Origin: Granulicella cerasi
GTDB taxonomy: Bacteria; Acidobacteriota; Terriglobia; Terriglobales; Acidobacteriaceae
Assembly: GCF_025685575.1 (NCBI RefSeq)
Contig: NZ_JAGSYD010000001.1
Location: 251,852-315,851, forward strand
Direction: 5' to 3'
DNA length: 64,000 bases
Shown here: piece by piece, positions 17,052 through 25,569 of the stretch
How positions within the stretch are numbered: position 1 is the stretch's first letter
How the letters are laid out: each line of letters opens with the position of its first letter
Translations under genes and position numbers: made by a program
Notes under the pieces: generated by a model
The model's database searches: none
Told to the model about the DNA's origin: nothing
The model's input: only the letters and a program-made list of their open reading frames with translations

Positions 17052-18506
17052 ATGCGACTGCGCTGGCTTATCCAATCCGCTGCCACCCTGCTGCTTTGTG
17101 CGGCCGCGGCGCCGCGCGCGTCCGAGGCCTATTCGCTACAGACGCACGAGCAGCTCATCGACCTGACATGGCAAAGCTCCATCGTGCCACTGTTGTTGAG
17201 CCGCTATCCCACGCTTACGCCGGACCAGATCGAGCATGCGCGCGCCTATGCCTACGGCGGCTGCGTCATTCAGGACATCGGCTACTACCCCTTTGGCGAT
17301 GCGAACTTCTCGAACCTGACGCACTATGTACGCTCGGGCGACTTCATCGTGAACCTCTTCCGCAATGCGGGCAATGCCGATGAACTGGCGTTTGCTGTCG
17401 GCGCACTCTCGCACTACATCGGCGACAACATCGGGCATCCCACGGCCACGAATCTTGCCGTGCCGGTGGAGTTTCCAAAGCTCGAGAAGCGTTATGGCAA
17501 GAGCGTGAACTACTCGCAGGGCGCGCATGAGCATGTGCAGACGGAGTTCGGCTTCGACATCCACGAGATCGCGATGCATCGCTTTGCGCCGGTGCATTAT
17601 CTGCGGCACGTAGGGCTGGCCGTGCCGACGCGACAGCTCGCGCTGGCGTTCTACCAGACCTATGGCTTGCAGGAGGACTTCACCGACCGCAAGCACTCGC
17701 GCATCAACGTGAGCACGTATCGCTTTGCCACGCGCAAGTTCATTCCGCGCATTGCGTACGCGGTAACGGTGCTGAAGCGTAGCCACGAGGTGCCGGACGC
17801 GGCCAACGACCCGTCGGTGACCGAGCTTGCCGCGCGCATGGCGCAGGTTTCGCAGCAGAACCACTGGGATGATTACCGCAAGTCCGCTGGCATCGGCACG
17901 TATTCGCTGGCGGGGCTCATCTGGATTCTGCCGAAGGTCGGGCCGATCAAGATGGCCGCGGTGAAAGGCCCTACCGAAGCGACGCAGCATGACTACGCGC
18001 ACTCGGTGATGGCTTCGGCGACAGCGCTCGATCATGTGCTGGTGCGCTTCACGCCGCCACCGGCCACGCGACCCAGCGCGGAGATTGCCGCCGCGGAAGA
18101 CAGCAAGAAGGACCCTCAGAGTTCGAACGCAGTGCCGGAGCTTCCCGGTGCGAGCCAGACGGTGATTCGCGGCTCGCACGACCCGCAGCACCCGCTTGCC
18201 AACCGCGACCTGGACACCGGTCGCGAGGTGAAACCCGCCGCATATCCGCTCACGGATATGACCTACGCGAAGCTGCTGCATCGGCTCGTCCTGCATCCCA
18301 CGACGCCGATCCCGCCGGGCATCAAGCGCGACATTCTCGCGTACTACGCGAACCTCGAACTGCCGTACGAGACGAAGCGTCATCCGGGGCATTGGGATGT
18401 GGTGTTGATGGACCTCGTCGTGCTGCGCGGTATGCCGACCAGCGCCGATGCGGTGCCTTACCCCACCTATGGCAAGGGCGACAACGACGACTTCGCAGGC
18501 AACTGA
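17052..18506 (+). CDS. Secreted zinc-dependent phospholipase C-like protein
   Basis: Protein of 484 residues with a signal peptide (RWLIQSAATLLLCAAAAPRASEA). The mature part begins YSLQTHEQLIDLTW, then has IQDIGYYPFGD, FAVGALSHYIGDNIGHP and GAHEHVQTEFGFD, matching the His/Asp-rich zinc site pattern of the Zn_dep_PLPC fold. The C-terminal 150 residues are not similar to anything I recognise and include a Pro/Ser-rich stretch. Likely exported to the periplasm or outside; substrate unknown. Confidence 0.82.
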   Translation: MRLRWLIQSAATLLLCAAAAPRASEAYSLQTHEQLIDLTWQSSIVPLLLSRYPTLTPDQIEHARAYAYGGCVIQDIGYYPFGDANFSNLTHYVRSGDFIVNLFRNAGNADELAFAVGALSHYIGDNIGHPTATNLAVPVEFPKLEKRYGKSVNYSQGAHEHVQTEFGFDIHEIAMHRFAPVHYLRHVGLAVPTRQLALAFYQTYGLQEDFTDRKHSRINVSTYRFATRKFIPRIAYAVTVLKRSHEVPDAANDPSVTELAARMAQVSQQNHWDDYRKSAGIGTYSLAGLIWILPKVGPIKMAAVKGPTEATQHDYAHSVMASATALDHVLVRFTPPPATRPSAEIAAAEDSKKDPQSSNAVPELPGASQTVIRGSHDPQHPLANRDLDTGREVKPAAYPLTDMTYAKLLHRLVLHPTTPIPPGIKRDILAYYANLELPYETKRHPGHWDVVLMDLVVLRGMPTSADAVPYPTYGKGDNDDFAGN

Positions 18507-18509
18507 CAG

Positions 18510-19940
18510 CTACTTCGCGATGCTGCCATGGTCGTGAAGCGCGGCCATCGCGGCGTTGTAACCGGCCATGCCGTGCACGCCGCCGCCCGGAGGCGTAGAG
18601 GCGCTGCACAGATACAGCCGCGGATGACTCGTGCGGTACAGCTTCTTCGTCGGCCGGAAGAGCATCTGCTTCAAGTCCATCGCTCCGCCAGCGATGTCAC
18701 CACACGCAAGGTTGGGGTTCCACGCGGAAAGCTCTGCCGCGCTGCTCGGTGTGCGCGCAAGGATCGTGTCGCGGAAGCCCGGGGCGAAGCGCTCCACCTG
18801 GCGCTCGATGATCTCTGTGCGGTCCGCGCGCGCGCCAGCAGGCACATGGCAGTATGCCCAGGCGGTGTGCTTGCCTTCGGGCGCACGCGAGGCATCGAAC
18901 AAGCTCGGCTGCGCCAGCAGCACGAACGGCTTGTCGGTCTCGCCGCCGTTCCAGGCGAGATATTCGGAGTGCGTGATCTCTTCAAGCGAGCCACCGACGT
19001 GCACTGTCGCCGAGCGCTTGCAGCAGGACGAGCGCCACGGAATCGGCTCGGAGAGCGCCCAGTCGATCTTGAAGATGCCCATGCCGCGGCGGAAGCGATC
19101 GAGCGCGTCGCGATAGTTCAGCGTCAGCTCATCGCCTGCGATCTTGCCGAGCATCTCGGGCGTGGTGTCGAAGAACGTGGCGTCCGCAGGCGGCAGCTCC
19201 GCGAGCGAAGTGACCTTCGACTCCAGCACGATTTCGCCGCCGAGCGAACGTAGATAGCTCGCCAACGCCTTGGTCAACTCACCCGCGCCGCCGCGCACCA
19301 GCGGCCAGCCCACAGTGTGCGCCGCCGCGGCCAGCACAAGGCCCGCAGCAGAGCTTGCGAGGTTCGTCATGGGCAAGGTGGAGTGCGCCGCGCAGCCTGC
19401 GAAGAGCGCCTGCGTGTGCGCGTTGCGGAAGTGAGATTTCGCGAGGCTCTTCGCCGGGCGCAGTGCCGAAAGACCAAAGCGCAGCATCTCGAACGGATGC
19501 TCCGGAAAGCGCAGCAGCGGCTGCATGATGCCGTCGACGATCTCCGTCCAGTCGCGCATGATCGGCTCGATGAGATGACGCCACTGATGTACATCGCGGC
19601 CGGGCATGCGTGCCACCGTTGCGTCGATAGAGTACTCCAGCATCAGCGCGGAGCCATCGTCGAACGGATGCGCGAGCGGCGCGTCCGGCTCGATCCAGTC
19701 CAGCCCATGCTCATGCAGCGGCAACGAGGCGAGGAACGGCGAACACACGCCGAGCGGAAAGATCGATGCTCCGCGATCGTGCTTGAAACCGGGCAGCGTA
19801 AGCTCTGCGGTGGAGCAAGCGCCGCCCACCCAGGAGTTCTGCTCGTGGACCGTGACGGCCACGCCAGCCTGCGCGAGTGTGATCGCCGCAGCGAGACCGT
19901 TGGGGCCGGAACCGATGATGTTCGCCGTGCGTAGTGCCAT
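18510..19940 (-). CDS. FAD-dependent oxidoreductase, phytoene desaturase-like (COG1233)
   Basis: About 476 residues from the ATG at 19940. The Rossmann dinucleotide-binding motif is at the very start (NIIGSGPNGLAAAITLAQAG), followed by the conserved VHEQNSWVGGACSTAEL and DRGASIFPLG. The FAD-closing motif at the C-terminus reads LYLCSASTPPGGGVHGMAGYNAA (quoted in part as CSASTPPGGGVHGM). This pattern fits carotenoid desaturase/isomerase relatives (amine-oxidase fold), but no other carotenoid gene is nearby, so the substrate is open. The frame is open 51 bases further upstream without a better ribosome site. Confidence 0.87.
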   Translation of the reverse strand: MALRTANIIGSGPNGLAAAITLAQAGVAVTVHEQNSWVGGACSTAELTLPGFKHDRGASIFPLGVCSPFLASLPLHEHGLDWIEPDAPLAHPFDDGSALMLEYSIDATVARMPGRDVHQWRHLIEPIMRDWTEIVDGIMQPLLRFPEHPFEMLRFGLSALRPAKSLAKSHFRNAHTQALFAGCAAHSTLPMTNLASSAAGLVLAAAAHTVGWPLVRGGAGELTKALASYLRSLGGEIVLESKVTSLAELPPADATFFDTTPEMLGKIAGDELTLNYRDALDRFRRGMGIFKIDWALSEPIPWRSSCCKRSATVHVGGSLEEITHSEYLAWNGGETDKPFVLLAQPSLFDASRAPEGKHTAWAYCHVPAGARADRTEIIERQVERFAPGFRDTILARTPSSAAELSAWNPNLACGDIAGGAMDLKQMLFRPTKKLYRTSHPRLYLCSASTPPGGGVHGMAGYNAAMAALHDHGSIAK

Positions 19941-20067
19941 TGCTACCTGTGAGTTCTGCTTCCAGTATGAACCTGTCGCATAAATTAGCAACCCTCTCTC
20001 GTGCCCCGTATCAGCGCGACTCTATGCGCAGATGTGGGAGCGCGAGAATCTGCCGCCGTCCCAACAC

Positions 20068-20109
20068 ATCCCGCGAACCCATGTCTCCAGGTCGAGACAT
20101 GGGGCGCAC
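20068..20109 (-). repeat. REP-like palindrome, class 1 (degenerate)
   Basis: ATCCCGCGAACCCATGTCTC, loop, GAGACATGGGGCGCACGG. A class 2-like half-site (GCGCAGATGTGGG) lies just upstream near 20026. Confidence 0.65.
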
Positions 20110-20131
20110 GGCCTGTGGTGATGCTTAAGAA

Positions 20132-21418
20132 CTAGAGGAGCTTGACGCGAACAGCCTTCTTGCCGAGCCGCAGTACAGGTGCCTCGCCCAGCGCTTCGCG
20201 CGTGATCGCACGCTCGGTGAACTTCTCGCCGTTCACCGACACTGCGTTCTCCGCAAGCTTGCGCGTGGCTTCGCCGGCAGATGCGGCGAGCTTCGCCAGC
20301 ACGAGCAGCTTCGGCAAACGCACGCTGCTGTCTTCGGCGAGCAGGCCTTCGCTGGCGAGCGGCACCTCGAGTTCCGCAACGTCTTCGCTCACCTTCCGCT
20401 GCTGGAACATCTCTGCCCAGTGGCGAGCGGCGTCTGCTGCCGCTTCTTTGGTGTGGAAGTCCGCGGTGATCGTCTCGGCAAGGTTCTTCTTCGCCTGCAT
20501 CGGATGCAGCGCGCCGCTGGCGACATCGGCCTTCATCTGCTCAATCTCGCTCGCAGGCAGATCGGTGAGGAAGGTCCAGTAACGCCACATGAGCTCGTCG
20601 TTGACGCTCATCAGCTTGCCGTACATGTCGTTCGCCGGTTCAGTGACGCCGATGAAATTACCGAGCGACTTCGACATCTTCTGCACGCCGTCGAGGCCCT
20701 CGAGAATCGGCGTCATCAGTACGATCTGCGGCTTCTGGCCGGCGTCGCGCTGCAGATCGCGACCACGCATCAGGTTGAACTTCTGATCGGTGCCACCAAG
20801 CTCAACGTCCGCTTCCAGCGCGACGGAGTCATAGCCTTGCACCATCGGGTAGAGCAGCTCATGCACGCTGATCGGCTGCTCGTCATCGAAGCGCTTGTGG
20901 AAGTCTTCGCGCTCGAGCATCTGCGACAGCGTGAACTTCGCTGCGAGCTTGATCATGCCCTCGAAGCCCAGCTGGCCGAGCCACTCGGAGTTGTAGCGCA
21001 CCTCGGTCTTTTCGCGGTCGAGGATCTTGAAGACCTGCTCCTGGTACGTCGTCGCGTTGGCTTCAATCTCTTCGCGCGTGAGCGGCTTGCGCGTGACGTT
21101 CTTGCCCGTCGGGTCGCCGATGAGCGCGGTCGCGTCGCCGATGAGGAAGATGACGGTGTGGCCGAGCTGCTGGAAGTGGCGCAGCTTGCGCATCAGCACC
21201 GTGTGGCCGAGGTGGAGGTCCGGCGCGGTGGGGTCGAAGCCCGCCTTGATGCGCAGCGGCTTGCCGCTGAGGCGTGAGGCTTCGAGGCGCGCGGCGAGCG
21301 CGTCCTTCGCGTCCGACGAGGCTGCGGGAATCATCTCCGCCACGCCCTTCGTGATGAGGTCGAGCTGCTGGGCTACAGGAGCGAACTCGCTGGTGAGGTT
21401 GTGAATTGCATCTGACAT
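20132..21418 (-). CDS. tyrS: Tyrosine-tRNA ligase
   Basis: Class I synthetase charging tRNA-Tyr, 428 residues. The HIGH-type signature is [10 protein letters not shown], the KMSKS signature is [11 protein letters not shown], and the C-terminal S4 RNA-binding domain ([28 protein letters not shown]) is present. KMSKS rather than KFGKS places it in the TyrZ-like subgroup. The frame continues open to 21835, but that part is not conserved and overlaps the divergent DUF2256 gene; ATG at 21418 gives the normal family length. Divergent from the gene at 21456. Confidence 0.97.
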   Translation of the reverse strand: MSDAIHNLTSEFAPVAQQLDLITKGVAEMIPAASSDAKDALAARLEASRLSGKPLRIKAGFDPTAPDLHLGHTVLMRKLRHFQQLGHTVIFLIGDATALIGDPTGKNVTRKPLTREEIEANATTYQEQVFKILDREKTEVRYNSEWLGQLGFEGMIKLAAKFTLSQMLEREDFHKRFDDEQPISVHELLYPMVQGYDSVALEADVELGGTDQKFNLMRGRDLQRDAGQKPQIVLMTPILEGLDGVQKMSKSLGNFIGVTEPANDMYGKLMSVNDELMWRYWTFLTDLPASEIEQMKADVASGALHPMQAKKNLAETITADFHTKEAAADAARHWAEMFQQRKVSEDVAELEVPLASEGLLAEDSSVRLPKLLVLAKLAASAGEATRKLAENAVSVNGEKFTERAITREALGEAPVLRLGKKAVRVKLL

Positions 21419-21455
21419 AACTGGCTCTTCAAGTATAGAAGCCATGAGGTGAGTC

Positions 21456-21875
21456 TTGCCGGACCGCAAGCCAAAGCGCGAGGTAGACGAAGGCGCGCAC
21501 GCGCCAAAGAGCTGCGCTGCGTGCGGTCGCACGATGGAGTGGCGCAAGAGCTGGGCGAAGAACTGGGACACCGTGAAGTTCTGCTCCGACAAATGCCGCT
21601 CAGGCAAACACGACGCGCACGCGAAGGATCTGGAGCAGACGATCCTGCGTCTGCTCGACGAACGCGGCTCGGGCAAGACGATCTGCCCCAGCGAAGCGGC
21701 GCGCGCCATAGCCGCCAGCGACGAACGCGAAGCCTGGGAGCCTCTGATGGAACCCGCACGAGCCGCCGCGCGAAGGCTTGTCGCGCAAGGCGTCATCGAC
21801 GTCACGCAGCATGGCCACGTAATCGATGGCAGCACCGCAAAAGGCCCTATCCGTTTGAAGCGCCGTGGAAACTAG
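21456..21875 (+). CDS. DUF2256-DUF3253 protein
   Basis: Small protein of 139 residues with two parts. The N-terminal half has a treble-clef-like zinc site ([15 protein letters not shown] and FCSDKCR: CxxC and C-x3-C), as in DUF2256. The C-terminal half is a winged-helix-like DUF3253 ([20 protein letters not shown]). The start is TTG right after GAGGTGAG. The two-domain fusion is common in proteobacteria and acidobacteria, with no known function. Confidence 0.88.
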   Translation: MPDRKPKREVDEGAHAPKSCAACGRTMEWRKSWAKNWDTVKFCSDKCRSGKHDAHAKDLEQTILRLLDERGSGKTICPSEAARAIAASDEREAWEPLMEPARAAARRLVAQGVIDVTQHGHVIDGSTAKGPIRLKRRGN

Positions 21876-21924
21876 CTCGCTGCGCCAAGCCACGCGAGCA
21901 CGAAAGCGCGCCTCCAACCTCACT

Positions 21925-22215
21925 ATGGCAACGACAAAGCGCAGCACCCACAGCCGCCGCACCACGACGAAGCAGCACTCCGACAACCCCAGCTCCACGG
22001 GCCACGGCAAGGCGAAGAAGTCGCCAGCCAAGCAGACCTCGTACTGCTGGCCGGGCTACGAGCCGGTCGCAGGCAAGAAGGCAGGCACCAAGGGAAGCTG
22101 CAAGCCGAAGGCGCACCAGACGACGGCGGAGCGGAAGTCCGATGGCATGGCCGCAGCCGCAAGCCGACTGCGCAAAGCCGGCGGCAGCAAAAAGCGCGCC
22201 AACGCCGCAGCCTAG
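21925..22215 (+). CDS. Small basic protein of unknown function
   Basis: About 96 residues, very rich in Lys, Arg, Ser and Thr (MATTKRSTHSRRTTTKQHSD). A central CWPGYEPVAGKKAGTKGSC motif recurs in small hypothetical proteins of many soil bacteria. No membrane segment and no signal peptide. ATG at 21925 is chosen; an upstream in-frame start at 21865 overlaps the preceding gene's last codons. Probably DNA- or RNA-associated because of its charge, but that is a guess. Confidence 0.6.
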   Translation: MATTKRSTHSRRTTTKQHSDNPSSTGHGKAKKSPAKQTSYCWPGYEPVAGKKAGTKGSCKPKAHQTTAERKSDGMAAAASRLRKAGGSKKRANAAA

Positions 22216-22283
22216 TCACCTGACAGGGGCAGGAGCTCACGCCGCCGGGCTCACTCCGGAAGCTCGGTGCTACCCTCGAAGCA

Positions 22284-22787
22284 ATGCTTAGCGCGCTTCT
22301 CTTCGGTATCGTCTCCGGCTCACGCACCTTCACCGGCATCATGGTGCTGAGTTGGTTCGTGCTGACGCAGCGCATTCCGATGCAGCACTCGCGCCTGCAG
22401 GTGATCGGCGGAGTCGTGCTCGTCGCGTTCTTCACGCTCGCTGCGCTCAGCGAGTGGATCTACGACGTGATGCCCTTCGCGCGCAGCCGCAAGGAGCTTC
22501 AGCCACGCATCGCGCGGCTCTGCACCGGCGGTTTGTGTGGAGCGGTGTCGGCCGCAGCCATCATGGAGCCGATCGCGGGCGGGGTGATCCTCGGCTTGAT
22601 CGGCGCGACCATCGGAACGCAGCTTTGCTTCGGCCTGCGTCAGTTGTTCTGCAAGTGGTTTGGCCGCGATTTGCCTGCGGGCCTGCTCGAATCCGCAATT
22701 TTTCTAGGTTTCGCGGTGCTCTCTGCAGTGCTGCTACGCCATGATGCGATTCACTCGCAAGCGATCGAAATGCGCATGATGCACTAG
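22284..22787 (+). CDS. DUF4126-family membrane protein
   Basis: 167 residues with at least four hydrophobic segments (residues 1-25, 38-62, 83-118 and 137-153), Gly/Ala-rich, starting LSALLFGIVSGSRTFTGIM, which fits DUF4126. Function unknown. Its stop overlaps the stop end of prmC on the other strand by 4 bases. Confidence 0.78.
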   Translation: MLSALLFGIVSGSRTFTGIMVLSWFVLTQRIPMQHSRLQVIGGVVLVAFFTLAALSEWIYDVMPFARSRKELQPRIARLCTGGLCGAVSAAAIMEPIAGGVILGLIGATIGTQLCFGLRQLFCKWFGRDLPAGLLESAIFLGFAVLSAVLLRHDAIHSQAIEMRMMH

Positions 22788-23632
22788 GGTTTCGTCGCCA
22801 GTACGTGACGCGGAATGCCCGCGAGATCGTTGATGAACCGCACGTCATGCCAGCCTTGCAGCAACTCCGCTAACGCCTCACTCTGTCCGTAGCCGAACTC
22901 CATTGCGAGCAGCCCACCGCGCCGCAGCACCTGATGCGCCTGCGGGATAAGACGCCGGTAAATCTCCAGGCCGTCATCGCCTGCGAAGAGCGCGGAGTGC
23001 GGCTCATGCTCGACGACCTCGCGCTGCATCGTCGGCGCGTCGATCGCCGGAACGTACGGCGGATTCGAGACCACGCAGTGGAAACTCTCCGCCGCAAAGC
23101 CAGCCAGCAGATCATTCTGCACAAAGCGCACACGATCGCCGCAGGTGTGCGCGAGCGCATTCGAGGTGGCTACCTCCAACGCAGCGACGGAGATATCAAC
23201 GGCGGTGATCTTCACCGCCGCCACATGCGTCGCCAGCGCAATCGCGATCGCGCCTGAACCGGTGCCGACGTCGACGATCTGCAACTCGCGCGCATCGGCC
23301 GTCTCTGCAGCCCACAGCTCCACGGCTTCCACGAGCAACTCGGTCTCCGGGCGCGGGATCAGCACCGCAGGCGTGACCGCGAAGCGCAGACCGTAGAACT
23401 CCTGCTCGCCGACGATGTACTGCAGCGGCTCGCGGAGTGCGCGGCGCTGCGTCAACGTCTGCATCTGCTCGGCAAAGCCCTCGTCCAACGCATCGTCCCC
23501 ATGCGCCAGCATCCAAGCACGATCGCGGCCCAGCACATGCTGCGCCAGCACCTGGGCGTCGCGCTGCGCCTCCGCAATGCCCGCCGCAGCGAGCACGGTG
23601 GCCGATTCTCGAACAGCTTCGCGGACAATCAT
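22784..23632 (-). CDS. prmC: Peptide chain release factor N5-glutamine methyltransferase
   Basis: Methylates the Gln of the GGQ motif in release factors RF1/RF2; 282 residues. A helical N-terminal domain is followed by a Rossmann SAM-binding core (IVDVGTGSGAIAIALA) and the catalytic CVVSNPPYVPAID, whose NPPY holds the target Gln. Start ATG at 23632 has a strong GGAGGAG five bases upstream. In many bacteria prmC sits next to prfA; here prfA is 23 kb away. Confidence 0.96.
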   Translation of the reverse strand: MIVREAVRESATVLAAAGIAEAQRDAQVLAQHVLGRDRAWMLAHGDDALDEGFAEQMQTLTQRRALREPLQYIVGEQEFYGLRFAVTPAVLIPRPETELLVEAVELWAAETADARELQIVDVGTGSGAIAIALATHVAAVKITAVDISVAALEVATSNALAHTCGDRVRFVQNDLLAGFAAESFHCVVSNPPYVPAIDAPTMQREVVEHEPHSALFAGDDGLEIYRRLIPQAHQVLRRGGLLAMEFGYGQSEALAELLQGWHDVRFINDLAGIPRHVLATKP

Positions 23633-23699
23633 GGCGGCTCCTCCCTAGAATGGTACTTGGATGCGCCCCCGCAGCCTCGGCCCGAAGGAGAACTACCGC

Positions 23700-24482
23700 T
23701 TGTCTATCGCTTCCTCCCCGCTCACGATTGAAGCCATCGAAGAACGCATTGCGCCGCTGCGCGAGCAGCTCGCCAGCCATCCGGTCTACGCAGCCATGCA
23801 GTCCATCGAGGACGTGCGGCTCTTCATGCAGTCGCACGTGTACGCCGTATGGGATTTCATGAGCTTGCTCAAGGCGCTTCAGCGCGGGCTGACCTCGGTC
23901 GATGTGCCCTGGGTGCCGTCGAAGTTTCCCGCGAGCCGCCGCTTCGTGAACGAGATCGTGCTCGGCGAAGAGAGCGATGAGTTTCGCGGCGAGCCGTTGA
24001 GCCACTTCGAGATCTACCTGCGCGCCATGGACGATGTCAGCGCGGACGCGAGCGTGATGCGTGGCGTGCTCAAGGCGCTGGCCAGCGGCAGCACGTGGAA
24101 CCAGGCGATGCAGCCTGCACCGCAGACCGCGCGCATCTTCGTCGGCGAGACCTTCCGCGTCATCGAAGAAGGCTCACTCGCCGCGCAGGCCGCAGCGTTT
24201 ACCTTCGGTCGCGAGGATGTCATTCCCGATCTCTTCCGCGGCTTCATCCGTGAGCTGAACCAGGAGCTCACCGGCACGCTGAACACCTTCATCTGGTATC
24301 TCGAGCGCCACATCGAAGTGGACGGCGAAGACCACGGTCCGCTCTCGCTGCGCATGGTCGCGGACCTCTGCGGCGACGATCCTGCGCTGTGGGAGGAAGC
24401 GGCCCGCGCAGCGGAAGCGGCGATGCGCGCACGTATCGCGCTGTGGGACGGCATCCTCGCCGAAGTGAAAGCGCGGCGGTAA
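23700..24482 (+). CDS. DUF3050 protein (heme-oxygenase-like fold)
   Basis: About 260 residues, all-alpha, starting at TTG 23700 with GAAGGAG nine bases upstream. Conserved-looking blocks are LASHPVYAAM, LRLFMQSHVYAVWDFMSLLK (as VRLFMQSHVYAVWDF), FVNEIVLGEESDE, SHFEIYLRAM and IWYLERHIEVDGEDHGPLS. His/Glu pairs spaced as in the di-iron or heme-oxygenase-like superfamily (H in SHVYAVWDF, E in NEIVLGEE, H in RHIEVDGEDH) suggest a metal-dependent oxygenase. That function is inference. Confidence 0.8.
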   Translation: MSIASSPLTIEAIEERIAPLREQLASHPVYAAMQSIEDVRLFMQSHVYAVWDFMSLLKALQRGLTSVDVPWVPSKFPASRRFVNEIVLGEESDEFRGEPLSHFEIYLRAMDDVSADASVMRGVLKALASGSTWNQAMQPAPQTARIFVGETFRVIEEGSLAAQAAAFTFGREDVIPDLFRGFIRELNQELTGTLNTFIWYLERHIEVDGEDHGPLSLRMVADLCGDDPALWEEAARAAEAAMRARIALWDGILAEVKARR

Positions 24483-24499
24483 GCCTCGCCCGCAAACGT

Positions 24500-24540
24500 G
24501 GGTGCCCCATCCGTACGCGGCATCATGCGGACGGGTGGGC
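24500..24540 (+). repeat. REP-like palindrome, class 3 (CATCCGTACGC stem)
   Basis: GGGTGCCCCATCCGTACGC, loop, GCGGACGGGTGGG: same GGGTGCCCCA half-site as class 1 but with a different stem. Pairs in inverse with the element at 24590. Confidence 0.75.
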
Positions 24541-24589
24541 TGGCGATGATGTGCGGTTCTGGAAGCTGAAGCACGAAGTTCTGTGGCCG

Positions 24590-24630
24590 CCCACCCGTCC
24601 GCCAAAGAACGGCGTACGGATGCGGCACCC
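24590..24630 (-). repeat. REP-like palindrome, class 3, inverse copy
   Basis: CCCACCCGTCCGC, loop, GCGTACGGATGCGGCACCC. Mirror of 24500-24540, giving an inverted REP pair spanning about 130 bases. Confidence 0.75.
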
Positions 24631-24657
24631 AATATCTGTGGTTGGCTCGGGAAGCAA

Positions 24658-24697
24658 CCTGCAAACCCACGTCTCAAAATCGAGACGTGGGGCACCC
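24658..24697 (-). repeat. REP-like palindrome, class 1
   Basis: CCTGCAAACCCACGTCTC, short loop, GAGACGTGGGGCACCC: full-length reverse copy. The three elements fill most of the 389-base gap between the DUF3050 gene and the response regulator. Confidence 0.85.
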
Positions 24698-24825
24698 GTT
24701 CGTGGTGCGCGATGCATTCTGGGAACACCGCAGATGACGGAGATCTGGATGACTGGCATGCTGGACGACTGACATTCTGGAAGGAACACGCCTTCTCTCA
24801 CCTCGCGAAGAGTCTCAGCACAAGC

Positions 24826-24854
24826 AAAAACGCCCGCTCTATGAGCGGGCTTTT
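24826..24854. terminator. Bidirectional rho-independent terminator
   Basis: GCCCGCTC/GAGCGGGC stem with a 3-base loop, AAAAA on the left and TTTT on the right. It ends the response-regulator transcript on the minus strand. Confidence 0.85.
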
Positions 24855-24871
24855 CGCATTCAGCAGAAGAC

Positions 24872-25474
24872 CTACTTCTTCTTCGCGGTCTTCTTCACGA
24901 CCTTCTTGACAGCCTTGCGTACAGGCTTGGTCGCCACAGCCTTGCGCGTCTTCGCCGGAGCCGCTGCCTTCTTCGCAGGTGCAGCAGGCTTCTTCGCGAC
25001 AACCTTCTTCGTCGCCAGCTTCTTGGAAGCGAGGCGCTTGGCTGCGGACTTCTTCGCCGCAGTCTTCACCGGAGCGGCAGCCGCCGAGGAGATCTTCGCC
25101 AGCTTTGCCGAGTGCTTCTCGAAGAGCTGCTCGATCTGACGCAGCAGGATCGCGGTCTGCATCGGCTTCACGAGCATCTTGTCCGCGCCCATGTCCTGCC
25201 AGTCTTCATCGGCGATCGGATACGCCGTGAGCAGCGCCACTGCGGGGTGATACGGCGCAACGCGTGCGGCCTGAATCACTTCCTTACCCGCGGCGTCGGA
25301 CTCCATGCGCATGTCCGTGATGACCATCTGGTACTCGTTGTTGCGGATCTTCACCTTGCCATCGCGCGCCGTTGCGGCGGTGTCCACATCAAAGCCCGAA
25401 ATCTCGAGCACAGCCTTCATGGTGAGCAGAACAGGAACCTCGTCATCGACGAGCAGGACTTTACGCTTAGCCAC
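24872..25474 (-). CDS. CheY-like receiver fused to a histone-H1-like tail
   Basis: 200 residues in two parts. Residues 3-122 are a complete receiver domain: acidic pair D10/D11 (LLVDDE), phospho-acceptor Asp 54 (MVITDMRM), Thr 83 (LLTAYP) and Lys 103 (MLVKPM). From about residue 124 to the end is a Lys/Ala/Pro-rich tail with repeats such as KKLATKKVVAKKPAAPAKKA, as in bacterial histone H1-like proteins, ending VKKTAKKK. Such a tail should bind DNA non-specifically, so this may be a phosphorylation-controlled nucleoid protein. No kinase gene is adjacent. It has its own terminator downstream. Confidence 0.9.
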   Translation of the reverse strand: MAKRKVLLVDDEVPVLLTMKAVLEISGFDVDTAATARDGKVKIRNNEYQMVITDMRMESDAAGKEVIQAARVAPYHPAVALLTAYPIADEDWQDMGADKMLVKPMQTAILLRQIEQLFEKHSAKLAKISSAAAAPVKTAAKKSAAKRLASKKLATKKVVAKKPAAPAKKAAAPAKTRKAVATKPVRKAVKKVVKKTAKKK

Positions 25475-25569
25475 TTGATTCTCCTAACACTTCATTCTCC
25501 CGGTTTTACGGGCGAAAAGACAAGTGCGGGGAGATGTTCTCCCCGCACCTGGCCCTGCTGTTGCCCTGC

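Noticed and set aside
20132..21835. Extended tyrS start adding about 139 residues
   Set aside because: The added part is unconserved, low-complexity and overlaps the divergent DUF2256 gene; ATG 21418 gives normal length.
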